A stretch of 53,451 nucleotides of DNA from Gemmataceae bacterium (lineage in GTDB: Bacteria; Planctomycetota; Planctomycetia; Gemmatales; Gemmataceae), in NCBI GenBank assembly GCA_003136315.1, contig PLDW01000112.1, positions 1 to 53,451 of the forward strand, written 5' to 3'. Shown piece by piece: positions 27,398 through 36,564 of this stretch. Numbering within the stretch: position 1 is the first letter of the stretch; each line of letters opens with the position of its first letter. The position numbers and the translations under genes were made by a program. The notes under the pieces were generated by a model, which was not told where the DNA came from, did no database searches, and saw only the letters and a list, made by a program, of their open reading frames with translations.

Positions 27398-27670
27398 TCA
27401 GAGAGACTGATCAACCGCGACCGGGGACTCGTGCCTGCGTGCCGGGGCGCTGCTGGAGTGCCACCATCCGCCCCCAGGTTTCCCGCTCGCCTGGAGGGCT
27501 CCCAGTTGGCGGATGTAAAGGATCAGAAGGGTCAGCGGTCCCAGCAAAAGGCCGGCTATCCCCCAGAGGATCTGTCCGAGTTGACTGAACCTCAATTCCA
27601 TCGCCCACTTGGCTGATATGATGCCGCAAATCAACGCAAGAATTCCTAAGTTGATATGCACGTGTTCCAT
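27398..27670 (-). CDS. small membrane protein
   Basis: A 90-residue protein with two hydrophobic helices (INLGILALICGIISAKWAM at about 5-23 and ILWGIAGLLLGPLTLLILYI at about 34-53) and a short polar tail. The ATG at 27670 is chosen because the 22 residues above it in the longer frame are polar and do not resemble a coding extension. It is 36 nt upstream of the HicA-like gene on the same strand. I do not recognise a family. Confidence 0.6.
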   Translation of the reverse strand: MEHVHINLGILALICGIISAKWAMELRFSQLGQILWGIAGLLLGPLTLLILYIRQLGALQASGKPGGGWWHSSSAPARRHESPVAVDQSL

Positions 27671-27828
27671 AGCTTTTGCTTTTCTGTCTTCGGTAAGCGA
27701 AAACAGGGGGCATGATGACCCGCGCTGGTTCATCACTCCCCAGTTTTGATCACAGTTGCTGAAACGATGAATCGAATCGACATCTGCTAGATCAGTCCAT
27801 TTCTTGGAGATCTTGATAAATTGCGGAA

Positions 27829-28365
27829 CTATACGCCAACGGTTTCCGATTCGGCATGGACCGTCGCTGACATCGCCTGAGTCTGCTGAAGGAGCTCCCT
27901 GGCGTGCTCCACGTCATCGGCTGTTCCGTGCGCCACCAGGAGGAGTTTGCCGTTCTTTACCTCAGTCTCGTATTGCACGATCGTGTTCCTCGGAATACCC
28001 AGGCTGGCCAGCCCGGCACCGAGAGCACTGAGGCCGCCCACGATGACAGCCCCTTCGAGAGCGCCCACAATCCAGCTCACCAGTGGGCCAGCCACGAGCA
28101 ACGGGCCAATACCTGGAACCCAGAAAAACGCGGAGCCGAACAGGAGCCCCCAGAATCCGCCCCACAACGCCCCCCGCGTACCCCAGTACGTCATGCGATC
28201 GCACGCGTTGTAATAGCCGACGACGTGCTCCTCCGTGTGATAATCCTTGCCAACGATCGATAGATTCTTCATATTGAATCCATCTTTCTCCAGCTCGCGG
28301 ATGGCGCTGTCGACCTGCTCGTGCGTCTCAAAGACAGCGACGACGGAGTTTGTGTTCGATACCAT
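27829..28365 (-). CDS. YflT/general-stress-type membrane-associated protein
   Basis: A 178-residue protein. Residues 1-55 (VVAVFETHEQVDSAIRELEK, then GFNMKNLSIVGKDYHTEE) form the alpha/beta domain seen in heat-induced stress proteins of the YflT/general stress protein 17M group. A long glycine-rich hydrophobic middle (LWGGFWGLLFGSAFF and GPLLVAGPLVSWIVGALEGA) follows. The C-terminal part (GKLLLVAHGTADDVEHAREL) repeats the alpha/beta pattern. The ATG at 28365 with GAGGT about 10 nt before it is chosen. Neighbours on the same strand include a ferritin-like gene, which fits a stress cluster. Confidence 0.75.
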   Translation of the reverse strand: MVSNTNSVVAVFETHEQVDSAIRELEKDGFNMKNLSIVGKDYHTEEHVVGYYNACDRMTYWGTRGALWGGFWGLLFGSAFFWVPGIGPLLVAGPLVSWIVGALEGAVIVGGLSALGAGLASLGIPRNTIVQYETEVKNGKLLLVAHGTADDVEHARELLQQTQAMSATVHAESETVGV

Positions 28366-28499
28366 CGGATTCTGACCTCGTGTTGTCGAGTTCCATGCAT
28401 CCCTCGCCAGAAGCACATGCTCTGCGGCAAGGGGTTCGGCACTTTCCGAACCCCGTGGGCCGACTGATCGCTGGCCCACGGCTTTGATCGGGACGACGA

Positions 28500-28763
28500 C
28501 TACGCCTTGTGGCCAGCCGCCGGGATGTGCTTCCCGGAGTCAACCGCCGTCGCCACGTTCTTGTCATCCTTGTGTGTTGTCACGCGGACATGCGTCCCGG
28601 CCTTCAGATCCCCGGCCTTGCTCGCTTGCCCGTCGCAGGTCACCTTGGCGTCCTTGGCCATTGTGTGGCAGTGCTGCTTGCCTTCGCTGCAGGTCGTGGT
28701 GAGCTGGTCGCCGGTAACGCTCACAACCTTGCCGTCGTGCGTCTTCGCAGTTTTGTCCGACAT
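28500..28763 (-). CDS. small conserved hypothetical protein (Gemmata type)
   Basis: An 87-residue protein with an all-beta pattern: GKVVSVTGDQLTTTC, then AKDAKVTCDGQASKAGDLKA and GTHVRVTTHKDD. It resembles small planctomycete proteins in which two short beta-hairpins precede a KAGTHVRVTT-like strand, perhaps an OB- or SH3-like barrel. Three His and two Cys could bind metal, but this is speculative. AAGGAG lies just upstream; the second of two adjacent ATGs (28763) gives better spacing than 28766. It lies in the minus-strand stress cluster. Confidence 0.65.
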   Translation of the reverse strand: MSDKTAKTHDGKVVSVTGDQLTTTCSEGKQHCHTMAKDAKVTCDGQASKAGDLKAGTHVRVTTHKDDKNVATAVDSGKHIPAAGHKA

Positions 28764-28957
28764 CATTGTCTCCTTGGCTTAAGATGGAACCTGGACTTTC
28801 GGGGGGATGCCCCCGCAGCAACCTGTCCCCCCCACCTACGAGGGATGACGGCGAGTTGCCTCGCCATCGCTGGGCATTGTCGACCCCAGGGGTCAACTTC
28901 GGCTGTTCATCACTCTGGATCGCGATGGATCGATCCTGGCCCCGAAGCGGTCGTCGA

Positions 28958-29725
28958 CTACTTCTTGGCGACGGTGAACTTGAACTCGTGGCTGGCGTCG
29001 ACCCCCTTCTTCGGGTGCCCCGTCGCCGTGACGGCGAAGTCACCCAGGCCAGCGTCGTCGGCAGCCTTGAGGACGAACTTGGCGTCCGCCTCCCCAGGCT
29101 TGACGACTGCTGAGGCGGGTTCGACCGTGATGCCCTTTGGCAAACCGTCGATCTTGACGGTCACCTCCTGGTCGAACCGCTTTTCCCGGTTGATGGCGAT
29201 CGAGACGGCTTTGGCTTCCCCCTGCTTGAGGCCAGTTGTCCAGAACGGCATGCTCAGAGTGAATGAGTCCTTCTTGGCGACCGTGATCTTGAAGGTGTTG
29301 ATCGCATCGCCCCCCTTCGCCGGGTGGCCGACCACCTTGACCGTGAAATCCCCCGGCGTGGCATCATCGCTGGCCGTCAGGGTGAACTTGACGTCGCTTC
29401 CCCCACTCTTGATAACGGGTCCACTGGGGTCGAGGGTGACGCCCTTCGGCAGATCATCGAGCGTGATCGCGACGTCCTGGTCGAAGTTCGTGCCCCGCTT
29501 GATCCCGATCGTGCCCTTCTCGGCATCCCCTTGCTTGATGGACATCGAGGATGTGGTGAGGTTGAACGTGTTGTCGGCCTCGCCGTACAGAGGCGGCTTG
29601 ACCCCCTTGTCGGTTGCCCCGGGGCCGCCTGCGGAACCGGACCGGTCGCACCCTGCGAGCATGAGGATGGCAAGGGCACTGGCCCCGGCCGTGAATCGGG
29701 CCATAAGGCCGTGAATCGTGGTCAT
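28958..29725 (-). CDS. lipoprotein with two repeated beta-sandwich domains
   Basis: A 255-residue predicted lipoprotein (signal peptide, LAGC lipobox with Cys about 25). Two similar units follow, each with a helix-poor beta pattern: the first has FDQDVAITLDDLPKGVTLDP and the second FDQEVTVKIDGLPKGITVEP. Each is followed by a GDFTVKVVGHPAKG- or GDFAVTATGHPKKG-type strand. Such Ig-like repeats are common in planctomycete surface proteins. The ATG at 29725 gives the signal peptide, and the frame above it is not export-like. It lies in the same minus-strand run as the ferritin-like gene. Ligand unknown. Confidence 0.78.
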   Translation of the reverse strand: MTTIHGLMARFTAGASALAILMLAGCDRSGSAGGPGATDKGVKPPLYGEADNTFNLTTSSMSIKQGDAEKGTIGIKRGTNFDQDVAITLDDLPKGVTLDPSGPVIKSGGSDVKFTLTASDDATPGDFTVKVVGHPAKGGDAINTFKITVAKKDSFTLSMPFWTTGLKQGEAKAVSIAINREKRFDQEVTVKIDGLPKGITVEPASAVVKPGEADAKFVLKAADDAGLGDFAVTATGHPKKGVDASHEFKFTVAKK

Positions 29726-29942
29726 TACGTGATGTCCTATCTGGAAGGAGTCTCCCACCTGTCGCCCGGGACGTCCGGGGCGGATGGGAGACATTGGAAC
29801 GAATACCGTCGTCATTCGCTGGACTGACGGGAGGCGATCTGCGGCAGAACTGAAAGGAATGTTAACCCACGATCGGCCCGGCCACTGTCAGGAGTTGTTC
29901 CCTTCTCGTGAGAGGATTCACCTGACTGGATGGCTGTCCCCC

Positions 29943-30434
29943 TCAGCGGTTGTCCCAGCCGGCAAGGATCCGCTCAAGCTCCTCCTTGTGCCGGGTCTCG
30001 TCGGCGACCTGATTCTCCAGTCCCACCTTCAGGCCGATCTCTCCAAGCTCCTCAGCCTGCTTGATCCGCCTCGTATAGCCTGTGATGGCCTCGCCTTCGG
30101 CTGCCAGGGCTTCATCGAGCATCTCCCGCGGCTCACTTGCAGGGGAGACTGGCCGGGGTTGTGTGGTTGGCTCGCCGCCAAGCGCAGCGATCTTGTCCGC
30201 CAGGTACTGAGCGTGCCCCAGTTCATCGACTACTTCGGCCAGGAAGAGCGATCGGAGTTCCCGGCGGTAGGGTCCAGTCAGCGTGGCCGAGTAGTGGGTG
30301 TACATCAGTATCGCCTGGTACTCGCCTGCCAGGTCGCGGTTGAGACCCTCGACCAACTCTTCTCGGGTAACGGCTGCCGCAGTGGCCACACTGCTAACCT
30401 CCCTCGGTGTTCGCACGAGATTGCTCACGGTCAT
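29943..30434 (-). CDS. ferritin-like (bacterioferritin/Dps-type) protein
   Basis: A 163-residue four-helix-bundle protein. Residues that can make a di-iron site are spread over the helices: GLNRDLAGEYQAILMYTHY, EVVDELGHAQYLADKI, EGEAITGYTRRIKQAEELGE and DETRHKEELERIL. The pattern E, E-x-x-H, E, and D-E-x-x-H fits a ferritin-like protein that oxidises or stores iron or protects DNA. The ATG at 30434 is preferred to the TTG at 30470 because GGAGGA lies 5 nt before it. It heads the minus-strand cluster that includes the YflT-like stress gene. Whether it forms 12- or 24-mers cannot be read here. Confidence 0.88.
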   Translation of the reverse strand: MTVSNLVRTPREVSSVATAAAVTREELVEGLNRDLAGEYQAILMYTHYSATLTGPYRRELRSLFLAEVVDELGHAQYLADKIAALGGEPTTQPRPVSPASEPREMLDEALAAEGEAITGYTRRIKQAEELGEIGLKVGLENQVADETRHKEELERILAGWDNR

Positions 30435-31111
30435 CAGTTCCTCCAAGTTGGGGTGACTGTTCTTCGCCAAATGGCCCGATCGTTGCGGGACGGAAGGGCC
30501 ACGGCCATGCGCAGCGTCGGGCGATCAGTGCTGAGCACGTTCCGGGCCATTTGGCCCGGGAATATCTGGATTCCGGTCAGCGACTGCTAGACCGAATTAG
30601 TATCGCAGAATGCCGGGTGTTATCGGACGGGTGATCAGGCAGGAATGCGTCAGGGAAAGTGGGAGAATTGCGATCAGGAGGTGTGGCCCAGCGCGTCAGG
30701 TTGCTTCCCGACGGCTGTCATCGTCGATTTGGCCACATGAGACTCAAAAACCAAGCTAAACGTGACACGTCTCGCCTGCCGCGACAACATCGCCCTGGTT
30801 CCCACGCTCCGCACTCTCCATTACCCATAACGTCTGCATTGGAGCCCAGAGCAAACTCTCCAGGTTTCCTACAGCCGTGGGCATGGAACCCGGCGCACCC
30901 TGGGTCAGCTGTTGATACCGCAGCGCTTCCCCAGGGTGGCGCTGACCCTGGCCTTTTCTATACAGTCCGTCCGAAGTAAGAACAAAAAAATCGGCAATTA
31001 TTCTCAATGATACAGATGCATTCGCTGCTCGGGTCGCCCTCCGTGGCAGCCCAGCCTTGGTACTACCAACTCCTGTCCCTGATGGTGGGAATCTTTCTAC
31101 TTTCGCTGGTC
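30435..31111. other. intergenic region with nested inverted repeats
   Basis: No gene is well supported. CACCCTGGG (30896-30904) pairs with CCCAGGGTG (30930-30938), and GGGTCAGC (30902-30909) with GCTGACCC (30941-30948), so alternative stems compete. CCGGGCCATTTGGCCCGG at about 30542-30559 is a further palindrome. The region around 30788-30955 looks like a dispersed repeat. Confidence 0.4.
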
Positions 31112-32191
31112 CTAATACTGGAGTACAATCCGCGGCAGGGGCTTGTGTCCGCGTCGATCCAACCAGGATCGTACGAGAATTGCCAGAACGATCAGGATAT
31201 GAAGAATGACCGCTAGATACAGCCAGGTGGTCCGCTCCAGCTTGAATCGGGCGAGTTCCTCTTTCTCCTCAAAGTCGATCAGAACGGGATCCGACGGGCT
31301 CGTGGTCTTGTTCTTCTCCTCGCTCGCGGTCTTACGCTTTTCCTCAAACTTTTTACTCACAGCTTTTTGCATTGCTCCTTCCAGACCAAATCCGCTCGAA
31401 ACCTGGATCACCAGACAGAGGAGAGCGACAGTGGCCAGACCGGCGATGATCGCGATGCGGTGGGGCCAGACGACTGCAACCCAATGAAGTTGTTTGGGCA
31501 GGTGATGGGGGTCCAGCGTGGCGACAATTCGCTCGGCCCAGGCAACGGCAGTCGCCAGGAGCAAGGCGAGCAGGTAGGGGAGCATGATCCAGTCCCCCCG
31601 CACATGATCCACGACTCCCTCAGGCCACGCGGACTGTGGGTTCGCCGCCCCGGCGCTTTTGACCAACTTCTCCTGCTCCAGGTTTCTGGACACGCTGCCG
31701 ATCAACGCACGCCAGGCGTTCTGCGTGTACACCGGGGAGCCGGCTGAGTACGCCCCAATCCAGTCGAACACAGACAATACAAGGATCAAGGTGAGGCAAA
31801 TCGCCGGAACCCAGGCCATCACCCGTGGGGAGATTGTGATCCCGTGCGAGCGGGTGTATCCGTCGCCGAGCAGGAGCTGTGTGAGCGGGTCCGGATGAGT
31901 ATTCGGTGACGGGTAGACCGGCGGGACCAGGCCAGGCGGGGGCGGGGGGCGGTCGTTCGGGGCAGGTGACATCGTCGCGGGCTCCGAAATGACGGATGTG
32001 GTGGGGCTGGGGGCCGAAGGGGGGACCGGCAGGACAGGGGGCGGCGGCGCGGCCACCACCGGGTTGTAACGGACCGGGACCGGAAATGGCTTCTGGCACT
32101 CAGGGCAAGGAATCTCGGTCCCAGCCACATCATCCGGGACCGAGACGGATTTCATGCAGTTCGGGCAGAGCAACTTGATCACAGGCAACAT
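31112..32191 (-). CDS. zinc-ribbon membrane protein
   Basis: A 359-residue protein. Residues about 7-40 form a zinc ribbon (LLCPNCMKSVSVPDDVAG, then IPCPECQKPFPVPV). A Pro-rich cytoplasmic linker to about 115 follows, then membrane helices near 128-146, 205-220, 240-262 and 325-342, with a charged stretch (EEKRKTASEEKNKTT) between the last two. Planctomycetes carry many such ribbon-plus-membrane proteins of unknown role. It lies 10 nt downstream of nnrD on the same strand and is probably co-transcribed with it. Confidence 0.78.
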   Translation of the reverse strand: MLPVIKLLCPNCMKSVSVPDDVAGTEIPCPECQKPFPVPVRYNPVVAAPPPPVLPVPPSAPSPTTSVISEPATMSPAPNDRPPPPPGLVPPVYPSPNTHPDPLTQLLLGDGYTRSHGITISPRVMAWVPAICLTLILVLSVFDWIGAYSAGSPVYTQNAWRALIGSVSRNLEQEKLVKSAGAANPQSAWPEGVVDHVRGDWIMLPYLLALLLATAVAWAERIVATLDPHHLPKQLHWVAVVWPHRIAIIAGLATVALLCLVIQVSSGFGLEGAMQKAVSKKFEEKRKTASEEKNKTTSPSDPVLIDFEEKEELARFKLERTTWLYLAVILHILIVLAILVRSWLDRRGHKPLPRIVLQY

Positions 32192-32201
32192 CTCGTGAAG
32201 T

Positions 32202-33086
32202 TCACCAGCGGGCTTCCAACTCCCGGAACACGGCCGGGAGAGAGTCGGGAAGGTCGGCAGAGGTCAGTCCGGTCTGGCCGAGTTCGGTTGCTGCGAGATC
32301 CCCGGCCCGGCCGTGGACCCACGCCCCCAGAATGGCCGCCTCGAATGGGGAGAGGTGTTGTCCAAGGAGCGCAGCGATCACGCCAGTGAGGACATCACCG
32401 CTTCCACCCGTCGCCATTCCTGGGTTGCCAGTTGAGTTCTGGTAGACCCGGCGACCATCGGTGACCACCGTCCCGGACCCTTTCAGGAGCAAGACGACCC
32501 CGAAGCGGGCCGCAAATTCGACCGCCAGCGTCTCGCGGTGGGCATGAATTTGCGACATCGAAGCCCCGGAGAGCCGGGCGAACTCTCCGGGGTGGGGGGT
32601 CAGGATCAGGGGGATCGGCCGGGTCTTGAACTCGTCGGTGAATGGTGCCAGGGCGTTGAGTCCATCGGCATCAATCACGATTGGAGTGCGAGGCAACCCC
32701 TGGACCACTTCCCGGATCAGGCAGGCGGCATCGGGTGTGTGCCCCAAACCCGGTCCGATGGCCACAACCGTCGCCGCCCGCCCCCATTCGATCACGTCGG
32801 CTGCGGCCCCCTCGCTAAGCGCCCCGTCCGCGTGCTGGCGTATGCCAAGGGTCATGTAACACGGGTGCCCGGCCGCGACCACCGATTGCACAGATTGCGG
32901 GCAGGCCACCCGAACCAGACCGGCTCCGGCCCGCAGCGCGGCCCGACCGCAGAGGATCGCTGCCCCGGCCATCCCCCGACTGCCGGCAACGATCAGCACC
33001 GTCCCATAACTTCCCTTGTGACCATCGGTTGCTCGTTGGCCCCAGTGCGGCAATTCGTCGATCGGAGTGACATTCACAGCGGCCAT
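32202..33086 (-). CDS. nnrD: ADP-dependent NAD(P)H-hydrate dehydratase
   Basis: A 294-residue YjeF C-terminal-type carbohydrate-kinase-fold enzyme that dehydrates damaged NAD(P)HX back to NAD(P)H using ADP or ATP. It has GSYGTVLIVAGSRGMAGAAI, ILTPHPGEFARL with the typical His-Pro-Gly, KGSGTVV, and the catalytic GTGGSGD-type loop (ATGGSGDVLTGVIAALLGQ). It has no fused epimerase domain, so the partner NnrE must be elsewhere. The start at 33086 gives the full domain. It lies between the zinc-ribbon gene and an unknown gene on the same strand. Confidence 0.92.
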   Translation of the reverse strand: MAAVNVTPIDELPHWGQRATDGHKGSYGTVLIVAGSRGMAGAAILCGRAALRAGAGLVRVACPQSVQSVVAAGHPCYMTLGIRQHADGALSEGAAADVIEWGRAATVVAIGPGLGHTPDAACLIREVVQGLPRTPIVIDADGLNALAPFTDEFKTRPIPLILTPHPGEFARLSGASMSQIHAHRETLAVEFAARFGVVLLLKGSGTVVTDGRRVYQNSTGNPGMATGGSGDVLTGVIAALLGQHLSPFEAAILGAWVHGRAGDLAATELGQTGLTSADLPDSLPAVFRELEARW

Positions 33087-33237
33087 CCGTTACCCCCTTG
33101 GTCCGCGGTCCATGCAGGGGTTATACCTACTGAGTCCGTGGTCGGTAACCTGCACACGAGCGGCAGATGAGGTCTCCATAATCTGGGAAGGCCGCGACTC
33201 AGCCAACAGTCCACTCACGGGAGGGGCAGTTGGGGGG

Positions 33238-33729
33238 CTACAACCGGGTCATGATGGTCTGCATCCGCGTCTCGACGTCTTCGGGGGACAGGTTGCACAC
33301 CCGCGTTACGAGTTGTCGGCCATGAAAGCCGGCTGCGGAGTCCACGAACTTGCCATCGTTCCAGTAGCCGGCAACTGGCGTGTGGGTCGGTGGTTCCAAC
33401 TCGGGAATCGCTCGACTCAACTCGTCCAGAGTCTGGCCCGAATCGACATCGAAGACGTCCACCCAAATCCCGTTCGCGGGGGCTTCCTCGATCTGGTCCA
33501 GGAGGTTCATGTCGTAACCCGACCATGTCGCCACGCCGATCAGAAGCCTCGGCCCCTGCTCGGGAATCGGTTGCCCGGATGACCAGAGGTGCAGCTTCGG
33601 GCTCTGCTCGACGAACCCCGGGAACAGGGCTCTCCGCCGGTCCGGGACGAACGTATCCCCCGTCCGCCGGGTCGATTGCCGGAAGAGGTCGTGAAACGTG
33701 TTCATGGCTTCGTGTAATACAGCATCCAT
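33238..33729 (-). CDS. hypothetical protein
   Basis: A 163-residue soluble protein I do not recognise. The middle (GPRLLIGVATWSGYDMNLLD, then NGIWVDVFDVDSGQTLDEL) has an alpha/beta pattern, and VAGYWNDGKFVDSAAGFHGR precedes the C-terminus. No signal peptide is seen. A start at 33705 is also possible. It ends 152 nt from nnrD on the same strand; a repeat-rich gap lies upstream. Confidence 0.6.
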   Translation of the reverse strand: MDAVLHEAMNTFHDLFRQSTRRTGDTFVPDRRRALFPGFVEQSPKLHLWSSGQPIPEQGPRLLIGVATWSGYDMNLLDQIEEAPANGIWVDVFDVDSGQTLDELSRAIPELEPPTHTPVAGYWNDGKFVDSAAGFHGRQLVTRVCNLSPEDVETRMQTIMTRL

Positions 33730-34075
33730 GCACCACCCGGCTCAGGAACCCCAGGGCGTTGTTTTGGGCCAAGAAATCTTACCTTTTCAGGGTGAAGAAG
33801 GTCAGATCACAGCCTCCAAATTGGTGGGTTTTCGACGGACCCAAAGCGTTGCCCTGGGCTGAGTGATCTCAGCCTTTCAGGCTGAATACCCATCAACGTG
33901 GAGGCTACGGTCCGATCGTCTTCACCCTGAAGGCCACCCAGAGCGTTGCCCCGCCCTGGGTTCGGTGGCCAACGCCCTGGGTTCGGGATCGACTCTCTGC
34001 CCTCACGCATCTAACCCAGAGAACGCTCCTGGTCGAGGTCTGGAATCCGAAACCAATCGGTTACACCCTTTGGCG
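33730..34075. repeat. repeat-rich gap with two or more palindromic units
   Basis: No gene is supported. GCGTTGCCCTGGGC and CAGCCTTTCAGGCTG recur in variant form across the interval: GGGCGTTGTTTTGGG at about 33748, GCGTTGCCCTGGGCTG at 33846-33861, GCGTTGCC at about 33939 and AACGCCCTGGGTT at about 33971. The 33846-33890 unit has a near-identical inverted relative at 44017-44061. This is a dispersed repeat family, function unknown. Confidence 0.75.
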
Positions 34076-35881
34076 TTAGCCCACATAGACCCCGTAAGCG
34101 TTGGTCGGGTCGTTCGGATTGAGTTGGATCGGCGTACCAGACATGCCTGTGAACCCCAGAACGGACACATCGTCGCCGGAGCCGTTGCCGACGAGCAACT
34201 CGTCCGGCGTCCCGCCTGCCCCACGTAACACCCCCAGACGCACTCCCCCGAGGTTTGTTGTGGGTCCGGCCAGGAAATTCCCGAGATCCGAGCCGGTGAG
34301 TGGATCGTAGACGTGATACACCGGCTGGCCGCTGACCGCCCCCACGATCACCTGATCCGACCCCGTCCCGGCAAGGTCCGCTGCAGCCACGGCCAGACCA
34401 CCCTGGTCAGTCGGAGTACCTGCGTAGAACGACGTGGCCGGGGTCATCGAGCCATAGGTGAACAGCTCGACTTGCGGACCCCCACCAGTACCGGGCACGG
34501 TCACAATCGCCGATCCGATCCCGGCGAACATCCCGGTTGCCACCTCGACCCCCCCACGGAACGACGGATTGTACGCATAGAATCGCTCGGCCAGGCTGAA
34601 GTCCCCGCCGTGGAAGACCGCCACCACGGGGCCACCACCGGCCGCCGCTCCGACCACAATGTCGGCTTTCCCATCCCCCTCCAAATCAGCCGCCGAGACG
34701 GAACTGATGCCGTTGCGGAAGTTCGGATCGAAGGCAAAAAAGCTCGCCAATTCCGACCCATTCGCACCCGAGAACACCGCCACCTCCGGCCCGCCTCCCG
34801 GCCCGGCGGCGACGATGATGTCGGGGATGCCGTCGCCGTTGACATCCGCCACGGTCACCCGCACCCCACCGGTGAAGTTCGCGGCGAAGGGGAGGAACTG
34901 GTCGATCTCCTTGCCGGTGGCAGAGTCGTACACCGACACCGCCGGGGTCTGTCCTTCTCCGCGGCCAACGGCGTACACCGCCTCTCCCGACTGGAGGGGA
35001 GTCCAGGATGAGAACGGGGCCACCGCTGGCGGAGCGCCGAGAACCTGCGTCTGATACCAGTTCAGAATCTCGAGGGCTTCGAGGTTACGGACATTCTGTC
35101 CGTACTGGAGATCCGCCGGGGTGAAATTGCCCCCACCGTTTGGGGAAACGGTCACGTGCAGACCGTCTGCCTGGATGCCGTTGTTTGGCAATCCGGTGAG
35201 ACTGGCCCAGGCGTTCCACAGGGGGATATTGTACTCCTGAGCGAGGTTCGCGATGGTCTGGTTCACGATCGCGACACCGGGCTCGTGGATGCCTCCCTGG
35301 TAATGCGTGTCGGGAATGGTACTGAGAACGGGCACGACACCCGAGGACGATAGTATCTGGACGAGTTCCAGGAGTTCGGAACTGAGCTTGGTTTGGCTTG
35401 TCTCCGCGATGTTATCGTTGGTTCCGATCATGATGAGGGCGATCCCGGCATCTGTGATCGACACTTCACCACTGATAAATGGCAACACACCATCCACTCT
35501 GGCCCCAGGTATGGCCGCGATGCTCCGGTGATAGAACGAGTTCAAGCCACCTGCGACCGGAGCGTCGAAGGTTGCCAGGGTGCCGAGCAAGTTCGGATAG
35601 TACTCAGCCAGACCCGAGGCAACCGGGTTGTAACCGGGTGTTCCGAGCGGGACAAGGTAGCCCGGGGCGTTGGGATTGAACTCGGCCGAGTTGCTGTCGC
35701 CGACGTCCATGAATACGTCCGTGCGACGACCCAGCGTTGCACCCAGGGTCGCGATCGCGCGAGCGTTATCCAGCGCAGCCGGATCGCTTGGAATAATCGG
35801 CAGGGTGTTGAACGCCGCGTAGGGGACATCCCGGGCTTCGAGATCTCCCACCAGAAGCATTGTGCGGGTGTGCTGTGGCAT
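34076..35881 (-). CDS. SGNH-hydrolase/beta-propeller surface protein, copy 1
   Basis: A 601-residue protein. The N-terminus (LVGDLEARDVP, about 10-20) matches the planctomycete LExLExRxVP-type export-associated motif. The SGNH/GDSL hydrolase domain (about 25-300) has GDS with Ser63, IMIGTND and DGLH at 238-241, so the predicted Ser and the DxxH Asp/His pair are present. From about 305 come repeated FG-GAP/VCBS-like blades (DVNGDGIPDIIVAAGPGGGP, then DLEGDGKADIVVGAAAGGGP) with calcium-type DxNGDG loops. The open frame extends to 36073, but the ATG at 35881 matches the paralogues. It probably acts on surface glycans or esters. Copies 2 and 3 follow at 36565 and 38629. Confidence 0.88.
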   Translation of the reverse strand: MPQHTRTMLLVGDLEARDVPYAAFNTLPIIPSDPAALDNARAIATLGATLGRRTDVFMDVGDSNSAEFNPNAPGYLVPLGTPGYNPVASGLAEYYPNLLGTLATFDAPVAGGLNSFYHRSIAAIPGARVDGVLPFISGEVSITDAGIALIMIGTNDNIAETSQTKLSSELLELVQILSSSGVVPVLSTIPDTHYQGGIHEPGVAIVNQTIANLAQEYNIPLWNAWASLTGLPNNGIQADGLHVTVSPNGGGNFTPADLQYGQNVRNLEALEILNWYQTQVLGAPPAVAPFSSWTPLQSGEAVYAVGRGEGQTPAVSVYDSATGKEIDQFLPFAANFTGGVRVTVADVNGDGIPDIIVAAGPGGGPEVAVFSGANGSELASFFAFDPNFRNGISSVSAADLEGDGKADIVVGAAAGGGPVVAVFHGGDFSLAERFYAYNPSFRGGVEVATGMFAGIGSAIVTVPGTGGGPQVELFTYGSMTPATSFYAGTPTDQGGLAVAAADLAGTGSDQVIVGAVSGQPVYHVYDPLTGSDLGNFLAGPTTNLGGVRLGVLRGAGGTPDELLVGNGSGDDVSVLGFTGMSGTPIQLNPNDPTNAYGVYVG

Positions 35882-36264
35882 GGGTGTCACTTGCAGGGGG
35901 AGACGACTTCCTACTGCAACTGTGACCCGACTGTCGGTCTTCTTCAAACCCCTGGCCAGGGTTCTCAGCAGCCCGGGACATCCCGAGACTGACCTCGCGC
36001 CCCAACCCCGATCACACGAACGACCCCCCCGATCGGACACCAGCAGGGTCGGTATAAGTGGCAGAAACATCACCGATCGGCGAACCGGACCACGTCGGAC
36101 CGTTTATCCTCCCTCTCGTCTTTTCTGGTCGGTCTTTATGGTCTTTGTGATTTCGTGGTGAATAGGAATAAGTTAAAGACAGTTCTCACTGGACGCGACA
36201 ATATCCCCGCCGCTGGGTCGGGTGTGATCCCGCCACTGCGCCAAATACCAGGCAATTTGCGATA

Positions 36265-36407
36265 GTGTGGCCGGGATTAAGTCTTCGAAACCCCGGTCAG
36301 CAACCTCACACGTCCGATTCCAAGCAAGACCAGCCGCTGAGAACCCCTTTTACACGCGGCCTCTGTTCCGGCTTGCCAGGGTTTCGAGGACTCAACCCCG
36401 GCCACAC
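36265..36407. repeat. 29-nt imperfect inverted repeat, MITE-like
   Basis: Arms 36265-36293 and 36379-36407 are complementary at 26 of 29 positions by reading (both include GGCCGGG or CCCCGGCC and TTTCGA or TCGAAA). The element is about 143 nt and holds no gene. It lies in the 683-nt gap between divergent SGNH genes (35882-36564), where I see no other feature. Confidence 0.75.
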
Positions 36408-36564
36408 CGCCATCTGGCGGCCCGAGCGGTTCCGCCCGATTGTGCCGGGCAGACGGCACTGGCCAACTTGAGGGATCGCGGATTTCTGACACGAGCGTTG
36501 ACAAGGGTGCGCAGTAGCACAGAGTTGGGGGGGTAGTCCACCATTCCACGAACGAGCCGCATTT

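Noticed and set aside
28509-29714. Plus-strand frame over the stress genes
   Set aside because: It is antisense to a lipoprotein with two repeated domains and has low-complexity content.
31007-31216. 69-codon plus-strand frame with one hydrophobic stretch
   Set aside because: It overlaps the end of the zinc-ribbon gene and lacks a ribosome site; the hydrophobic run alone is not enough.
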